Counted from the stretch's first letter, positions 53,784 through 63,648 are shown. The stretch: 64,000 bases of DNA from an uncultured Oscillospiraceae bacterium (GCA_944386055.1 CALWZP010000004.1:1-64000), one strand, 5' to 3'. Notes: generated by a model from the sequence alone, not told the origin. Numbers and translations: made by a program.

Positions 53784-55706
53784 TCAGTCCTTCTTCTGAT
53801 CTGCTGGCTTGTTGCCGGTGTAGAGCTGGTAGTAGCGGCCCTGCTCCTCCAGCAGCTGCTCATGGCTGCCCCGCTCGATGATCCGGCCCTGCTCCAGCAC
53901 CATGATGCAGTCGCTGTTGCGGATGGTGGAGAGCCGGTGGGCGATGACGAAGGTGGTGCGTCCGGTCATCAGCGCGTCCATGCCGTCCTGGACGATCTTC
54001 TCCGTCCGGGTGTCGATGGAGGAGGTGGCCTCGTCCAGGATGAGCACCGGCGGGTCAGCCACCGCCGCCCGGGCGATGGACAGCAGCTGGCGCTGCCCCT
54101 GGGAGAGGTTGGCGCCGTCGCCGGTGAGGACGGTGTCATACCCATCGGGCAGCCGGCGGATGAACCCGTCGGCGTTGGCCAGCTGGGCTGCAGCGATGCA
54201 CTCCTCGTCGGTGGCGTCCAGCCGGCCGAAGCGGATGTTCTCCATCACCGTACCGGTGAACAGATGGGTGTCCTGCAGTACCATGCCCAGGGAGCGGCGC
54301 AGGTCCCCCTTGCGGATCTTGTTGATGTTCACCCCGTCATAGCGGATCTTGCCGTCCTGGATGTCGTAGAACCGGTTGATGAGGTTGGTGATGGTGGTCT
54401 TGCCCGCGCCGGTGGAGCCTACAAAGGCGATCTTCTGCCCCGGCGTGGCGTACATAGAGATGTCGTGGAGGACGATCTTCTCCGGCACATAGCCGAAGTC
54501 CACATGGTCGAAGGTCACATCGCCCTTCAGCTGGATATACTCCACAGAACCGTCGGAATGGACCACCTTCCAGGCCCACAGGCCGGTGCGCTCCTCGCAC
54601 TCGGCCAGGACGCCGTCCTGGCGGAAGCGGGCGTTTACCAGGGAGACGGTGCCCTCGTCCTGCTCCTCCTCCTCGTCCAGAAGGCGGAAGATGCGGTCAG
54701 CGCCGGCCAGGGCCATGACCACAGAGTTGAGCTGCTGGCTGATCTGGCCGATGGGGGAGTTGAGGCTGCGGTTGAAGGTGAGAAAGCTCACCAGTCCGCC
54801 CAGGGTGAAGCCCCAGAAGCCGCTGAGGGCCATGATGCCGCCCACCACGGCGCACACCACATAGCTCAGGTTGCCCAGCTGGATGACCACCGGGAAGAAG
54901 GAGTTGGCGAAGCGGTTGGCGTTGTAGGCGCTGTCAAAGAGCTGGTCGTTGAGGATTTTGAAGTCCGCCTTGGCCTGTTCCTCGTGGCAGAACACTTTGA
55001 CCACCTTCTGGCCGTCCATCATCTCCTCGATATAGCCGTTCACGGCGCCGATGTCCCGCTGCTGCTTCAAAAAGTAGGTGCCGCTGAGGCCGACAAGCTT
55101 TTTGGAGCAGAGGACCATCACCGCCACCATGACCAGGGAGACCATGGTCAGGGGCAGGTTGAGGACCAGCATGCTCGCCAGCACGCTGACGATGGAGATG
55201 ACGCTGTTGAGCATCTGAGGGAGAGACTGGCTGATCATCTGACGAAGGGTATCGATGTCGTTGGTGTAAATGGACATGATATCCCCGTGGGAGTGGGTGT
55301 CAAAATACCGGATGGGCAGCTTCTGCATGTGGGCGAACAGGTCGTCGCGCAGATTGCGCAGGGTGCCCTGGGTGAGATACACCAGGACCAGCTGCTGCAC
55401 CAGGGCGGCGATGATGCCGCAGGCGCAGAATATCCCCACCTGGATGATGGCCGCCGCCAGGGGCGCGAAGTCAGGGGCCTCGGACAGCAGCAGGGGGGTG
55501 ATATAGTCGTCAATGAGCGTCTTGGTGAACAGGGTGGACTGCACCATGGCAAACACGCTGACAAAGATACACAGTACCACGATGATGCACTGGACCAGAT
55601 ATTTTTTTCCGATATAGCCCAGCAGACGGCCGATGAGCGCCCCGGGATTCTCCACCTGGATTTTGGGCCGAACGGGCCGCCGGGTATCTTGGGTCTGTTT
55701 GGACAT
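53784..55706 (-). CDS. ABC exporter half, consensus ATP site
   Basis: 640 aa. Six-helix exporter domain (~30-345) and an ATPase domain (~385-640): Walker A GSTGAGKTT, signature LSQGQRQLL, Walker B LILDEATSSID with the catalytic Glu intact. The N-terminal ~20 residues are charged. It pairs with the preceding gene to form a heterodimeric (BmrCD/TM287-288-like) multidrug or lipid exporter. ATG overlaps the stop of that gene. Confidence 0.93.
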   Translation of the reverse strand: MSKQTQDTRRPVRPKIQVENPGALIGRLLGYIGKKYLVQCIIVVLCIFVSVFAMVQSTLFTKTLIDDYITPLLLSEAPDFAPLAAAIIQVGIFCACGIIAALVQQLVLVYLTQGTLRNLRDDLFAHMQKLPIRYFDTHSHGDIMSIYTNDIDTLRQMISQSLPQMLNSVISIVSVLASMLVLNLPLTMVSLVMVAVMVLCSKKLVGLSGTYFLKQQRDIGAVNGYIEEMMDGQKVVKVFCHEEQAKADFKILNDQLFDSAYNANRFANSFFPVVIQLGNLSYVVCAVVGGIMALSGFWGFTLGGLVSFLTFNRSLNSPIGQISQQLNSVVMALAGADRIFRLLDEEEEQDEGTVSLVNARFRQDGVLAECEERTGLWAWKVVHSDGSVEYIQLKGDVTFDHVDFGYVPEKIVLHDISMYATPGQKIAFVGSTGAGKTTITNLINRFYDIQDGKIRYDGVNINKIRKGDLRRSLGMVLQDTHLFTGTVMENIRFGRLDATDEECIAAAQLANADGFIRRLPDGYDTVLTGDGANLSQGQRQLLSIARAAVADPPVLILDEATSSIDTRTEKIVQDGMDALMTGRTTFVIAHRLSTIRNSDCIMVLEQGRIIERGSHEQLLEEQGRYYQLYTGNKPADQKKD

Positions 55707-57466
55707 CAGTCGTCACCTCCATGTTCGTCAAAGTCGCCGCCGCCCTGGGTCTGGGACTCATAGACGCTGCGGTAGATCTCGTTGTGCTCCAGCAGTTCCT
55801 CGTGGGTGCCGATGCCGCTGATGGTGCCGTCGTCCATGACGATGATCCGGTCCGCGGCCTGGACGCTGGAGATGCGCTGGGCGATGATGATCCTGGTGGT
55901 GTCCGCCAACTGGGTGGACAGAGCGGTGCGGATCCTGGCGTCGGTGGCGGTGTCCACCGCGCTGGTGGAATCGTCCAGGATGAGCACCCTGGGCTTCTTC
56001 AGCAGCGCCCGGGCGATACAAAGCCGCTGCCGCTGGCCGCCGGAGAGATTGGCGCCGCCGCGCTCCACATGGGAGTCATACCCGTCCGGCATCTTGGAGA
56101 TGAACTCGTCCGCGCAGGAGAGCTGACAGGCACGCACGCACTCCTCTCGGGTGGCGTTTTCATCGCCCCACCGAAGATTCTCCAGCACTGAGCCGGAGAA
56201 AAGCACATTTTTCTGCAGCACCACCGACACCTGGTTGCGCAGCGCCTCCATGTCATAGCTGCGCACATCGTGGCCGCCCACATAGATGGCCCCTTCAGAG
56301 ACATCGTACAGACGGCTGATAAGATTCACCAGGCTGGTCTTGCCGCTGCCGGTGCCGCCCACGATGCCCACGGTCTCCCCGGCGCGGATGTCCAGATCGA
56401 TATCGTGAAGCACCGGCTTTTCGGAGCTCTGGTTATAGCGGAAGGACACATGATCAAAGCGGATGGAGCCGTCGGGTACCTCGTAAATGGGATCGTCGGG
56501 GTCCTTCAGCTCGCTCTTCTCATTGAGCACTTCCGCAATACGGCGGGCGCTGGCAATGGACATGGTGATCATGACAAATACCATGGCCAGCATCATCAGG
56601 CTCATCAGGATGCTCATGCAGTAGGACAGCAGGCTGGTCAGCTCACCGGTGGTCAGAGCGGTCTGTCCGCTCTGGACGATGAGCTTGGCCCCCAGCCAGC
56701 TCAGGGTCAGGATGCAGGCGTACACCGTGGCGAACATCAGGGGGAAGGTGATGACCAGCTGACGCTCCGCCTTGACGAAGATATTGAAGATGTTGCGGCT
56801 GGCGGTCATAAAGCGGGAGGTCTCAAACTTCTCCCGGACATAGGCCTTTACCACCCGGATGCCCGAGATGTTCTCCTGGACGGAGGCGTTCATGTCGTCA
56901 TATTTTGGGAAAGCCTGCTGGAAATAGATGGTGGCCCGACGCATGATGACGGCCAGGACCACCGCCAGCACGACCACGGCGATAAGATAGACCGAGGCAA
57001 GCTCCGGGCTGAGGAAGAAGGCCATTACCATGGCGCAGACCATGCTCACCGGGGCCCGCACACACATGCGCAGGATCATCTGGTAGGCCATCTGCACATT
57101 GGTGACATCGGTGGTCAGACGGGTAATGAGGCTGGCGGTGGAGAATTTGTCGATGCTGGCGAAGGAAAAGGTCTGGATGTTGTCATACATGGCCTGACGC
57201 AGATTGCGGGCAAAGCCGGCGGAGGCCCGGGCGCCGAAGGTGCCGCCTCCCACGCCGGCGATCAGGCCGATGACGGCCATGACCACCATGACGGCGCCCA
57301 TCATGTAAATGTGGCGGATATCCCCCTTCTCCACGCCGTCGTCGATGATGGAGGCCATCAGAAGGGGGATGATGGTCTCCATGACGACCTCCAGCACCAT
57401 GAAGACTGGGGTGAGCAGGGAGTCGCGCTTGAACTCCCCGATCTGTTTCATAAGCGTTTTGATCAT
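55706..57466 (-). CDS. ABC exporter half, degenerate ATP site
   Basis: 586 aa. Exporter transmembrane domain (~1-310) and ATPase with Walker A GGTGSGKTS, LSGGQRQRL and Walker B LILDDSTSAVD, in which Asp replaces the catalytic Glu. That substitution is the hallmark of the non-catalytic partner in heterodimeric exporters. ATGA overlap with the marR gene suggests expression controlled by it. Confidence 0.93.
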   Translation of the reverse strand: MIKTLMKQIGEFKRDSLLTPVFMVLEVVMETIIPLLMASIIDDGVEKGDIRHIYMMGAVMVVMAVIGLIAGVGGGTFGARASAGFARNLRQAMYDNIQTFSFASIDKFSTASLITRLTTDVTNVQMAYQMILRMCVRAPVSMVCAMVMAFFLSPELASVYLIAVVVLAVVLAVIMRRATIYFQQAFPKYDDMNASVQENISGIRVVKAYVREKFETSRFMTASRNIFNIFVKAERQLVITFPLMFATVYACILTLSWLGAKLIVQSGQTALTTGELTSLLSYCMSILMSLMMLAMVFVMITMSIASARRIAEVLNEKSELKDPDDPIYEVPDGSIRFDHVSFRYNQSSEKPVLHDIDLDIRAGETVGIVGGTGSGKTSLVNLISRLYDVSEGAIYVGGHDVRSYDMEALRNQVSVVLQKNVLFSGSVLENLRWGDENATREECVRACQLSCADEFISKMPDGYDSHVERGGANLSGGQRQRLCIARALLKKPRVLILDDSTSAVDTATDARIRTALSTQLADTTRIIIAQRISSVQAADRIIVMDDGTISGIGTHEELLEHNEIYRSVYESQTQGGGDFDEHGGDD

Positions 57467-57930
57467 GTCTGATTCTCCTGCAGTTCTAAATGTTTGGTCA
57501 GATTGTCCCGCAGCTTGCGCAGCGTCGTGTGGCAGGCGCTCAGTTCCACGGGGGAGATGCCGGCGGTGATCTGCTGGTCCAGCAACCTGCGGACCGGAAC
57601 GATGGACAGGTGCGCCTCCATCCCCGCGGAGGTGAGCATCAGCTTCTTCAGCCGGGCGTCGCTTCCGACGGACTGGCGCCGGACCAACCCCCGGCCCTCC
57701 AGGCGCTGGAGGATGTTGGTGACGGTGGAGCGACTGATGGAGAATTCCGCCTCAATGTCCTTCTGAAAGATGTCCTGTCCCCGGTGATCATAGAGATAGG
57801 AGAGGACCCAGCTGCAGCTTGCGGCGATCTCGTCCAGCCCGGCGCTGCGCGTCTGAAGCAGGAAACTGCGCATCATCAGGTGGTTCAGCGCGTGGATCTC
57901 ATGGGCGATGGAGAGGGACCTGGAATCCAA
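57463..57930 (-). CDS. MarR-family regulator of the ABC exporter
   Basis: 155 aa with TTG start at 57930, eight nt behind GGAGG; the ATG 12 codons upstream has no ribosome site. Winged helix DIFQKDIEAEFSISRSTVTNILQRL-type core (residues ~50-90) and the wing QSVGSDARLKKLMLT. It probably represses its own operon (marR-ABC-ABC) and is released by an exported compound. Confidence 0.92.
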   Translation of the reverse strand: MDSRSLSIAHEIHALNHLMMRSFLLQTRSAGLDEIAASCSWVLSYLYDHRGQDIFQKDIEAEFSISRSTVTNILQRLEGRGLVRRQSVGSDARLKKLMLTSAGMEAHLSIVPVRRLLDQQITAGISPVELSACHTTLRKLRDNLTKHLELQENQT

Positions 57931-57983
57931 ATATGTCGCCTCCAATTTGACGGAAAAAAGTTTCATATGGAACTAATATATCT

Positions 57984-58011
57984 ATTATAGAGGGGAAGCG
58001 GGAGAAGTCAA
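57984..58011 (-). promoter_or_regulatory. Promoter of the marR-ABC operon
   Basis: Minus strand -35 TTGACT, 16-nt spacer, perfect -10 TATAAT, then a partly palindromic ATATATTAG stretch that may be the MarR operator. Confidence 0.8.
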
Positions 58012-58083
58012 GAGCAAAAATAGACCAACCGGGCCGGCAGGGGGAATCTTTTCCCATATCACTGAAAAGAGAAGGAGGAGGAC

Positions 58084-58120
58084 AAAAAAACTCCGGCAGA
58101 GTCACCAAACTCTGCCGGAG
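58084..58120 (-). terminator. Terminator of the arginine deiminase operon
   Basis: Minus strand CTCCGGCAGAG / CTCTGCCGGAG stem followed by TTTTTTTG, just beyond the yfcC-like stop. Confidence 0.93.
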
Positions 58121-58129
58121 AGTCAGCGG

Positions 58130-59530
58130 TTACAGCAGGACCTGCAGGACCATCAGCAAAATGGACAGAAGAAGGAAGAGAACGAGGAGTTTCCAGACGA
58201 ATTTCAGCCACTGATGATAGGGGACCCGGCCAATGGCCAGGGCCCCCATTACCACGGCGGAGGTGGGAGTGACCAGATTGACCAGACCGGAAGCGGACTG
58301 AAATACGGTGATGACCAGATCGCGGCCCACTCCGGAGAAATCCGCCAGCGGTGCCATGATGGGCATGGACAGCGTGGCCAGTCCGGAGGTGGATGGGATG
58401 AGAAAGGACAGCACCAGATAGATCAGATAGCTCACCAGCACGAAGGGGACGCTGCCCACCCCGGTGAGACTCTCCTCCCCCCAGTGGAGGATGGTGTCGG
58501 TGATGCCGCCGTTGTTCATCACCACGGTGATTCCCCGTGAGATGCCGATGATAAAGGATACCCCCAGCAGCTCCCCAGCGCCGTGGACAAAGCCCTCTGC
58601 GATGTCCACCTCGGGAAGGCCGTATACAAGACCCACCACCACGGAGGCCACCCAGAACAGAGCGGACAGCTCCAGAAACCACCAGCCTAAGGTGGGCAGC
58701 AGCGTGATGCCCATGTCTTCAAAGGGGATCACGCCGTAGATCATGACGGCGAAGGTCAGGCCGAACAGGATCAGGGCGGCGCGCCGCCGGGGGGTCATGA
58801 CGGCGGCATCCGGTGTCTGGGCGGTGACGAAGCGCCGGATATCCCCTTCCCGCTGCCGGCGGAGGAGGGATTTTTCCGGATGAGCCCGGACCCGTTCACC
58901 ATAGCGCATGACGAAGAAAATGGCGACGACCAGGCTGGCGGCCAGGATCACCAGACGCAGTACGATGCCCTCCCCCAGGGATACCCCGGCAAAGCCGGCG
59001 GCGATGCCGGTGGCGAAAGGATTGACGGTAGAGCCCAGCACCCCCGCCCCCGCCCCCAGGAGGATTACCGCCACGGCGGTGATGGCGTCATACCCGGCCG
59101 AGAGCATCACGGGCAGCAGCAGGGGATAGAAGGCGATGGTCTCCTCCGCCATGCCGAAGGTGGTCCCCCCAAGGGCGAAGGCGCACATCAGAATGGGGAT
59201 GAGCAGCTTTTCCCGCCCCTTCAGCTTCCGGATGATGGCGGCAATGCCGGCATCGATGGCGCCCGTCTTGCCCATCACCCCCAAAAAGCCGCCCACCGTC
59301 AGAATGAACACCGCGATTTCGATGGCCTCATACAGCCCCTGCAGAGGGGCGAGCACCACTGCGTCCAGGCCCTGACCGTTGGAGGGGATGGTGTGATAGG
59401 TGCCGGCGATGGGCTCCCCCTCTGCGTTGTACTCATACTGCCCGGCGGGCAGTACAAAGGTGAGCACCGCGATGACCAGAATGATGGCCAGCAGGATGGT
59501 GTACGCCGTGGGCATTTTGAATCGTTTCAT
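58130..59530 (-). CDS. YfcC-family antiporter, probable arginine/ornithine exchanger
   Basis: 466 aa with 12 or so hydrophobic segments. N-terminus MPTAYTILLAIILVIAVLTF with FVLPAGQY is typical of YfcC/C4-dicarboxylate-carrier-like proteins; FGMAEETIAFYPLLLPVM and GAGVLGSTVNPFATGIAAG are conserved loops. In arginine deiminase clusters this family takes the place of ArcD, exchanging arginine for ornithine without energy cost. Last gene of arcA-arcB-arcC-yfcC. Cargo inferred from context. Confidence 0.87.
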   Translation of the reverse strand: MKRFKMPTAYTILLAIILVIAVLTFVLPAGQYEYNAEGEPIAGTYHTIPSNGQGLDAVVLAPLQGLYEAIEIAVFILTVGGFLGVMGKTGAIDAGIAAIIRKLKGREKLLIPILMCAFALGGTTFGMAEETIAFYPLLLPVMLSAGYDAITAVAVILLGAGAGVLGSTVNPFATGIAAGFAGVSLGEGIVLRLVILAASLVVAIFFVMRYGERVRAHPEKSLLRRQREGDIRRFVTAQTPDAAVMTPRRRAALILFGLTFAVMIYGVIPFEDMGITLLPTLGWWFLELSALFWVASVVVGLVYGLPEVDIAEGFVHGAGELLGVSFIIGISRGITVVMNNGGITDTILHWGEESLTGVGSVPFVLVSYLIYLVLSFLIPSTSGLATLSMPIMAPLADFSGVGRDLVITVFQSASGLVNLVTPTSAVVMGALAIGRVPYHQWLKFVWKLLVLFLLLSILLMVLQVLL

Positions 59531-59564
59531 GGGCTCCTCCTTTTTGGCGGGCGGACTCCCCCGG

Positions 59565-60527
59565 TCAGGGGGCGGTCACCCAGGTGCCGCACTTGCCCTC
59601 CAGCGCGTCCAGACAGCGGTCCAGCGAGGTGATCACCGCCCGGCGGCCGGGGGCGGAACGGACGAAATCCGCTGCGGCCTGGACCTTGGGAAGCATGCTC
59701 CCCGGAGCAAAATGGCCCTCCTGGGTATATCGGTCCAGTTCCCCGGGCGTGACATGGGTCAATGCACGCTCCTCCGGCGTGCCGAAGTGCAGCGCCACCG
59801 CCTCTACTTCGGTAAGAATCATTAGAATATCGGCATGCATCTCCACCGCCAGCTCCATGGCAGCCAGATCCTTGTCGATGACGGCGGAAACCCCGGAGAG
59901 GGCGCCGTCCGCCTCCTCCACCACCGGGATGCCGCCGCCCCCGCAGGCCACCGTGATGGTGGTGGACCACAGGGTACGCAGCGTGCCGATCTCCACGATG
60001 CGCAGGGGCCGGGGGGAGGGGACCACACGGCGCCAGCCCCGGCCGGCGTCCTCCCGCATGGCGTAGCCCTGCTCCACGGCCAGGTGTTCGGCCTCCTCCC
60101 GGGTGTAAAAGGGGCCGATGGGCTTGGAGGGGCGCTGGAACGCGGGGTCCTCCCGGTCCACCACCACCTGGGTGACCACGGTGACCACCGGGATGTCGCG
60201 TCCCAGCTGCTTCAGAGCACGGCGCAGCCCCTGCTGGATGTGGTAGCCGATATATCCCTGGCTCATGGCGCCGCAGACATCGAAGGGCATGGGCGGGGTG
60301 ACAGAGGCGGCCGTCTCACTGGCCAGCAGGATGCGGCCCACCTGAGGACCATTGCCATGGACCACCGCCAGCTCGTACCCCGCGGCGGACAGCCGGGCCA
60401 GGTGCTGTGCCGTGCGTTCCACCACCTGCCGCTGAGACTGAGCGGTAGGGGGGAGGCTCTTGTCCTCCAGGGCGTTGCCGCCCAGGGCCACCACCACCTT
60501 GGCGGCGGCCGGCGCTGCCCCGCTCAC
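59565..60527 (-). CDS. arcC: Carbamate kinase
   Basis: 320 aa with GTG start overlapping the arcB stop (GTGA). KVVVALGGNALEDK, VVHGNGPQVGRILL, CGGGGIPVV and VIDKDLAAMELA give the amino-acid-kinase fold. It converts carbamoyl phosphate and ADP to ATP, CO2 and ammonia, the energy-yielding step of arginine fermentation. Confidence 0.96.
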   Translation of the reverse strand: MSGAAPAAAKVVVALGGNALEDKSLPPTAQSQRQVVERTAQHLARLSAAGYELAVVHGNGPQVGRILLASETAASVTPPMPFDVCGAMSQGYIGYHIQQGLRRALKQLGRDIPVVTVVTQVVVDREDPAFQRPSKPIGPFYTREEAEHLAVEQGYAMREDAGRGWRRVVPSPRPLRIVEIGTLRTLWSTTITVACGGGGIPVVEEADGALSGVSAVIDKDLAAMELAVEMHADILMILTEVEAVALHFGTPEERALTHVTPGELDRYTQEGHFAPGSMLPKVQAAADFVRSAPGRRAVITSLDRCLDALEGKCGTWVTAP

Positions 60528-61516
60528 AGGGTGGCCACCAGGATGGCCTTGATGGCGTGCATCCGGTTCTCCGCCTCATCAAAGACCACCGAGTGAGGAC
60601 CGCGGAACACCTCGTCGGTGACCTCGCGGATGTCCACGCCCTGGGCCAGCCACTGGGCGGCCAGCTGGGTGTGTTCGTCGTGGAAGGAGGGCAGGCAGTG
60701 CATGAACAGCACATCGGGGTTGCCGGTGGCCTCCAGCATGGCCTGGTCGATGCGGAAGGGGGAGAGCAGCTTGGCCCGCTCGGGGATCAGATCCTCCTCC
60801 CCCATGGAGGCCCAGATGTCGGAGTAGAGCACATCCGCGCCCTTCAGGGCGGAGGGGTCGTCGGTGAGGGTGATGGTGCAGCTGTTCCGGCGGGCCTCCT
60901 GACCCGCCTGCTCCAGCACCTGCTGGTCTGCGCCGTCAATGAGGGCGCGGGGACCGTATCCCACAAAATCCACCCCCATTTTGCAGCAGCCGTACATCCA
61001 GGCATAACACATGTTGTTGCGCACATCTCCCACAAAGACCACCTTGCTGTGCTTCAGCGGTTTATGCAGGTGCTCCTCCATGGTCATCATGTCGGCGATG
61101 ATCTGGGTGGGGTGGTCCACATCGGTCAGGCCGTTGTATACCGGCACCCCGCTGTGCTTCGCCAGGCATTCCACCACCGCCTGGTCATAGCCGCGGTACT
61201 CGATGCCGTCAAAGAAACGGCCCAGCACCTTGGCGGTATCCTCCATGGACTCCTTTTTCCCCATCTGGGAGCTGCCGGGGTCCAGGAAGGTGACATGCCC
61301 CCCCTCGTCGTGCACCGCCACCTCGAAGGCGCAGCGGGTGCGGGTGGAGGTCTTTTCGAACAGCAGCACGATGTTTTTCCCTTTTAAGGCATGACCGGAC
61401 AGTCCGGCCCGTTTTTTGGCCTTCAGGTCATGGGAGAGGTCCAGCAGATGGCGGATCTCCCCTGGGGTGAGGTCCATCAGGGTAAGAAAGGATTTTCCGT
61501 TCATGTTGACAGGCAT
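60524..61516 (-). CDS. arcB: Ornithine carbamoyltransferase (catabolic)
   Basis: 330 aa from ATG 61516, eight nt after AAGGAG; an upstream GTG is too close. Carbamoyl-phosphate motif EKTSTRTRCAFEVA, SQMGKKESMEDTAKVLGRFF and ornithine loop MHCLPSFHDEHT. It splits citrulline with phosphate into ornithine and carbamoyl phosphate. Placed between arcA and arcC. Confidence 0.96.
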   Translation of the reverse strand: MPVNMNGKSFLTLMDLTPGEIRHLLDLSHDLKAKKRAGLSGHALKGKNIVLLFEKTSTRTRCAFEVAVHDEGGHVTFLDPGSSQMGKKESMEDTAKVLGRFFDGIEYRGYDQAVVECLAKHSGVPVYNGLTDVDHPTQIIADMMTMEEHLHKPLKHSKVVFVGDVRNNMCYAWMYGCCKMGVDFVGYGPRALIDGADQQVLEQAGQEARRNSCTITLTDDPSALKGADVLYSDIWASMGEEDLIPERAKLLSPFRIDQAMLEATGNPDVLFMHCLPSFHDEHTQLAAQWLAQGVDIREVTDEVFRGPHSVVFDEAENRMHAIKAILVATL

Positions 61517-61544
61517 GGTCTGCACTCCTTTTCAGATATTTGGA

Positions 61545-62765
61545 TCACACGGGATCGCGGCGCAGGGGCATGGTCATGCACCGGGGGCCGCCCCGGCCGC
61601 GGGCCAGCTCTGAGCTGGGGATGGTGAGGACCTGGACGCCGTGGTCCTCCAGCACTCGATTGGTGGTATGATTGCGGTTGTAGGCGATGACCTTTCCGGG
61701 GGCCACGGCGAAGGTGTTGGAGCCGTCGTTCCACTGCTCCCGGGCGGCGTCGATGGGGCTGCCCCCGCCGCAGGGGATGAGAGTGACCTTGTCCAGATCC
61801 AGGTGTTCCCGCAGCAGCTCCTCCAGGGTGCCGTGCTCCTCGGAGATGGCCAGCCGGCCATGCTCCCCGCGCTCCAGCACGAACAGCCGAAGCTCACGGC
61901 TGATGTTGGGATGGACGGTGAATTTGTCCGTATCCACCATGGTGAATACGGTGTCCAGATGCATAAAGCTGCGGGCCTTGGGGATATCGATGGCAAGCAC
62001 CTGGCGGAAGCCCGCCGCCTCCTGCAGCAGGCGCTTGGCCAGCAGTTCGATGGCCACCGGATGGGTGCGCTGGGAGATGCCGACGGCGATCACCTGAGGA
62101 CTGAGCACCAGAATGTCGCCCCCCTCAATGGGGTGCTCCTCATCGGGGGAGTACAGCAGAGGGATCCGGCTGTACTCCGGGTGGTGCTGGAAGATATACC
62201 GGGCGAACAGGGTTTCCCTCCGGCGGGTATGGGAGAACATCCGGTGGATGGTGACCCCGTCCCCGATGCAGGCGAAGGGATCCCGGGTGAAGTAGAGATT
62301 GGGCATGGGATCAATGACAAAGGGATAGTAGTCGTCCAGGTAGTCGGTGAGATTTTTCCTGCCATAGCCCCGGACCTCCGACTTTCGGATGCCCGCCATC
62401 ATCTTCAGGACCATGTTTTTGGAGGACATGCCGGCGAAATAGTCGGCGATCATGCCGGTACGCTTCTCACCGTGGATGCCGGCCTGACGGATATAGTCCA
62501 GGATGAACTGGCGCTTCACAGCCTCGTCGGTGAGAGACTCCGCCGCCAGGTCCTCCAGATAGACCACCTCGGCGCCGCAGTCCCGAAGCACCTGACAGAA
62601 CTGGTCGTGCTCCTCCTGGGCCAGCTTGAGATAGGGGATGTCGTCGAAGAGCAGCCGCTGGATGGTGTCCGGCATCAGGTTTTCCAGTTCCTGCCCCGGC
62701 CGATGGAGCAGCACCCGCCGGAGAGGACCAATCTCCGACCGCACCTGGATGGGGGAGGGGTTCAT
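61545..62765 (-). CDS. arcA: Arginine deiminase
   Basis: 406 aa. Substrate and catalytic motifs: LYFTRDPFACIGDG, IEGGDILVLS, SFMHLDTVFTMVD, and the nucleophile in GGPRCMTMPLRRDPV close to the C-terminus. It hydrolyses arginine to citrulline and ammonia. First gene of the operon; ATG after GAGGAAG. I could not find a clean ARG box upstream. Confidence 0.97.
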   Translation of the reverse strand: MNPSPIQVRSEIGPLRRVLLHRPGQELENLMPDTIQRLLFDDIPYLKLAQEEHDQFCQVLRDCGAEVVYLEDLAAESLTDEAVKRQFILDYIRQAGIHGEKRTGMIADYFAGMSSKNMVLKMMAGIRKSEVRGYGRKNLTDYLDDYYPFVIDPMPNLYFTRDPFACIGDGVTIHRMFSHTRRRETLFARYIFQHHPEYSRIPLLYSPDEEHPIEGGDILVLSPQVIAVGISQRTHPVAIELLAKRLLQEAAGFRQVLAIDIPKARSFMHLDTVFTMVDTDKFTVHPNISRELRLFVLERGEHGRLAISEEHGTLEELLREHLDLDKVTLIPCGGGSPIDAAREQWNDGSNTFAVAPGKVIAYNRNHTTNRVLEDHGVQVLTIPSSELARGRGGPRCMTMPLRRDPV

Positions 62766-62931
62766 TGGATCACTTCCTCAATTGTCAAAAATTGCAGCCA
62801 TTGCCGCTTGGCTTATGATTTCCAGAAAGGCAGAGGGAAATGCATGCAAATCTGCAATTGCCGGAGGCAACAGGCGGAGGAAGGAGAAAAGCAAACGGCG
62901 CAGAGTCGGACAAGGAGGGAAAAGACACGAA

Positions 62932-62960
62932 AAAAAGCCGCCGGCATTTGCCGACGGCTC
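62932..62960 (-). terminator. Terminator of the UPF0145 gene
   Basis: Minus strand AGCCGTCGGC / GCCGGCGGCT stem followed by TTTTTTCG, 27 nt after the stop. Confidence 0.92.
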
Positions 62961-62986
62961 GGGAAAACAGGATGAAAACAGATGAA

Positions 62987-63553
62987 TCAATCGATGACCA
63001 CGGCATCTGCGGTGCTGGTGACCAGCAGATACTTGGCATTCAGCGGGGTGTAGGAGACCGAGCAGTTGATCAGCGCGTTGGCGCCCAGGCCCTTGGCCTG
63101 AATCAGCATCTGCTGCCGGTTGTTCAGCTTGGCGATGTGGGGAGAGCTCTCACGGCCAGGCTGAATGGCGTCAATGAGCACTGCGGCGTTGGAGCCCACG
63201 GTGCCGCAGTATTTGGTGATCTTATGCCCTTCGATATGATCGCTGGCAGTGGTGGGCAGCTCATTCAGCGCGGAGAAGCTGTCCTGCTCCTGGTTTTGAA
63301 GGAGCATCCCCTCATAGCGTTTGATGATGACATTCATGTCCGCCTTTACCTCGTCGGTGGTGCCCACATAGGTGCGTGCCAAAAAGGCGTCCGCTGCCTC
63401 ATGCAGGGCCTGGGCGTCGTTGCGGTTGGCGGCGTCTACAATGTAGCTCTTCTGGATGCTGCAGGTAGAGCAGATCTTGTGGTTGGGGTGCTCGGCCAGC
63501 AGGGGGAACAGGGCGTCCAATTTTCCGCCGCAGATGGAACACTTGTTAATCAT
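62987..63553 (-). CDS. UPF0145/YbjQ-like protein with N-terminal zinc ribbon
   Basis: 188 aa. N-terminal CSICGGK ... CSTCSIQ looks like a zinc ribbon (residues ~5-32). The C-terminal part resembles the YbjQ/heavy-metal-binding fold (IEGHKITKYCGTVGSNAAVL, AKGLGANALINCSVSY). Function unknown in the family. It is a single gene with its own promoter and terminator. Confidence 0.75.
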   Translation of the reverse strand: MINKCSICGGKLDALFPLLAEHPNHKICSTCSIQKSYIVDAANRNDAQALHEAADAFLARTYVGTTDEVKADMNVIIKRYEGMLLQNQEQDSFSALNELPTTASDHIEGHKITKYCGTVGSNAAVLIDAIQPGRESSPHIAKLNNRQQMLIQAKGLGANALINCSVSYTPLNAKYLLVTSTADAVVID

Positions 63554-63619
63554 GACGATGCTGCCTCCTTAGATCCTCATCCACCCGGTGCAAAACAATG
63601 ATACGGGGGTGGTAAAACT

Positions 63620-63648
63620 ATGTTATCATGACAGTCCGGCATAGTCAA
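63620..63648 (-). promoter_or_regulatory. Promoter of the UPF0145 gene
   Basis: Minus strand TTGACT, 17-nt spacer, TAACAT. Confidence 0.7.
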
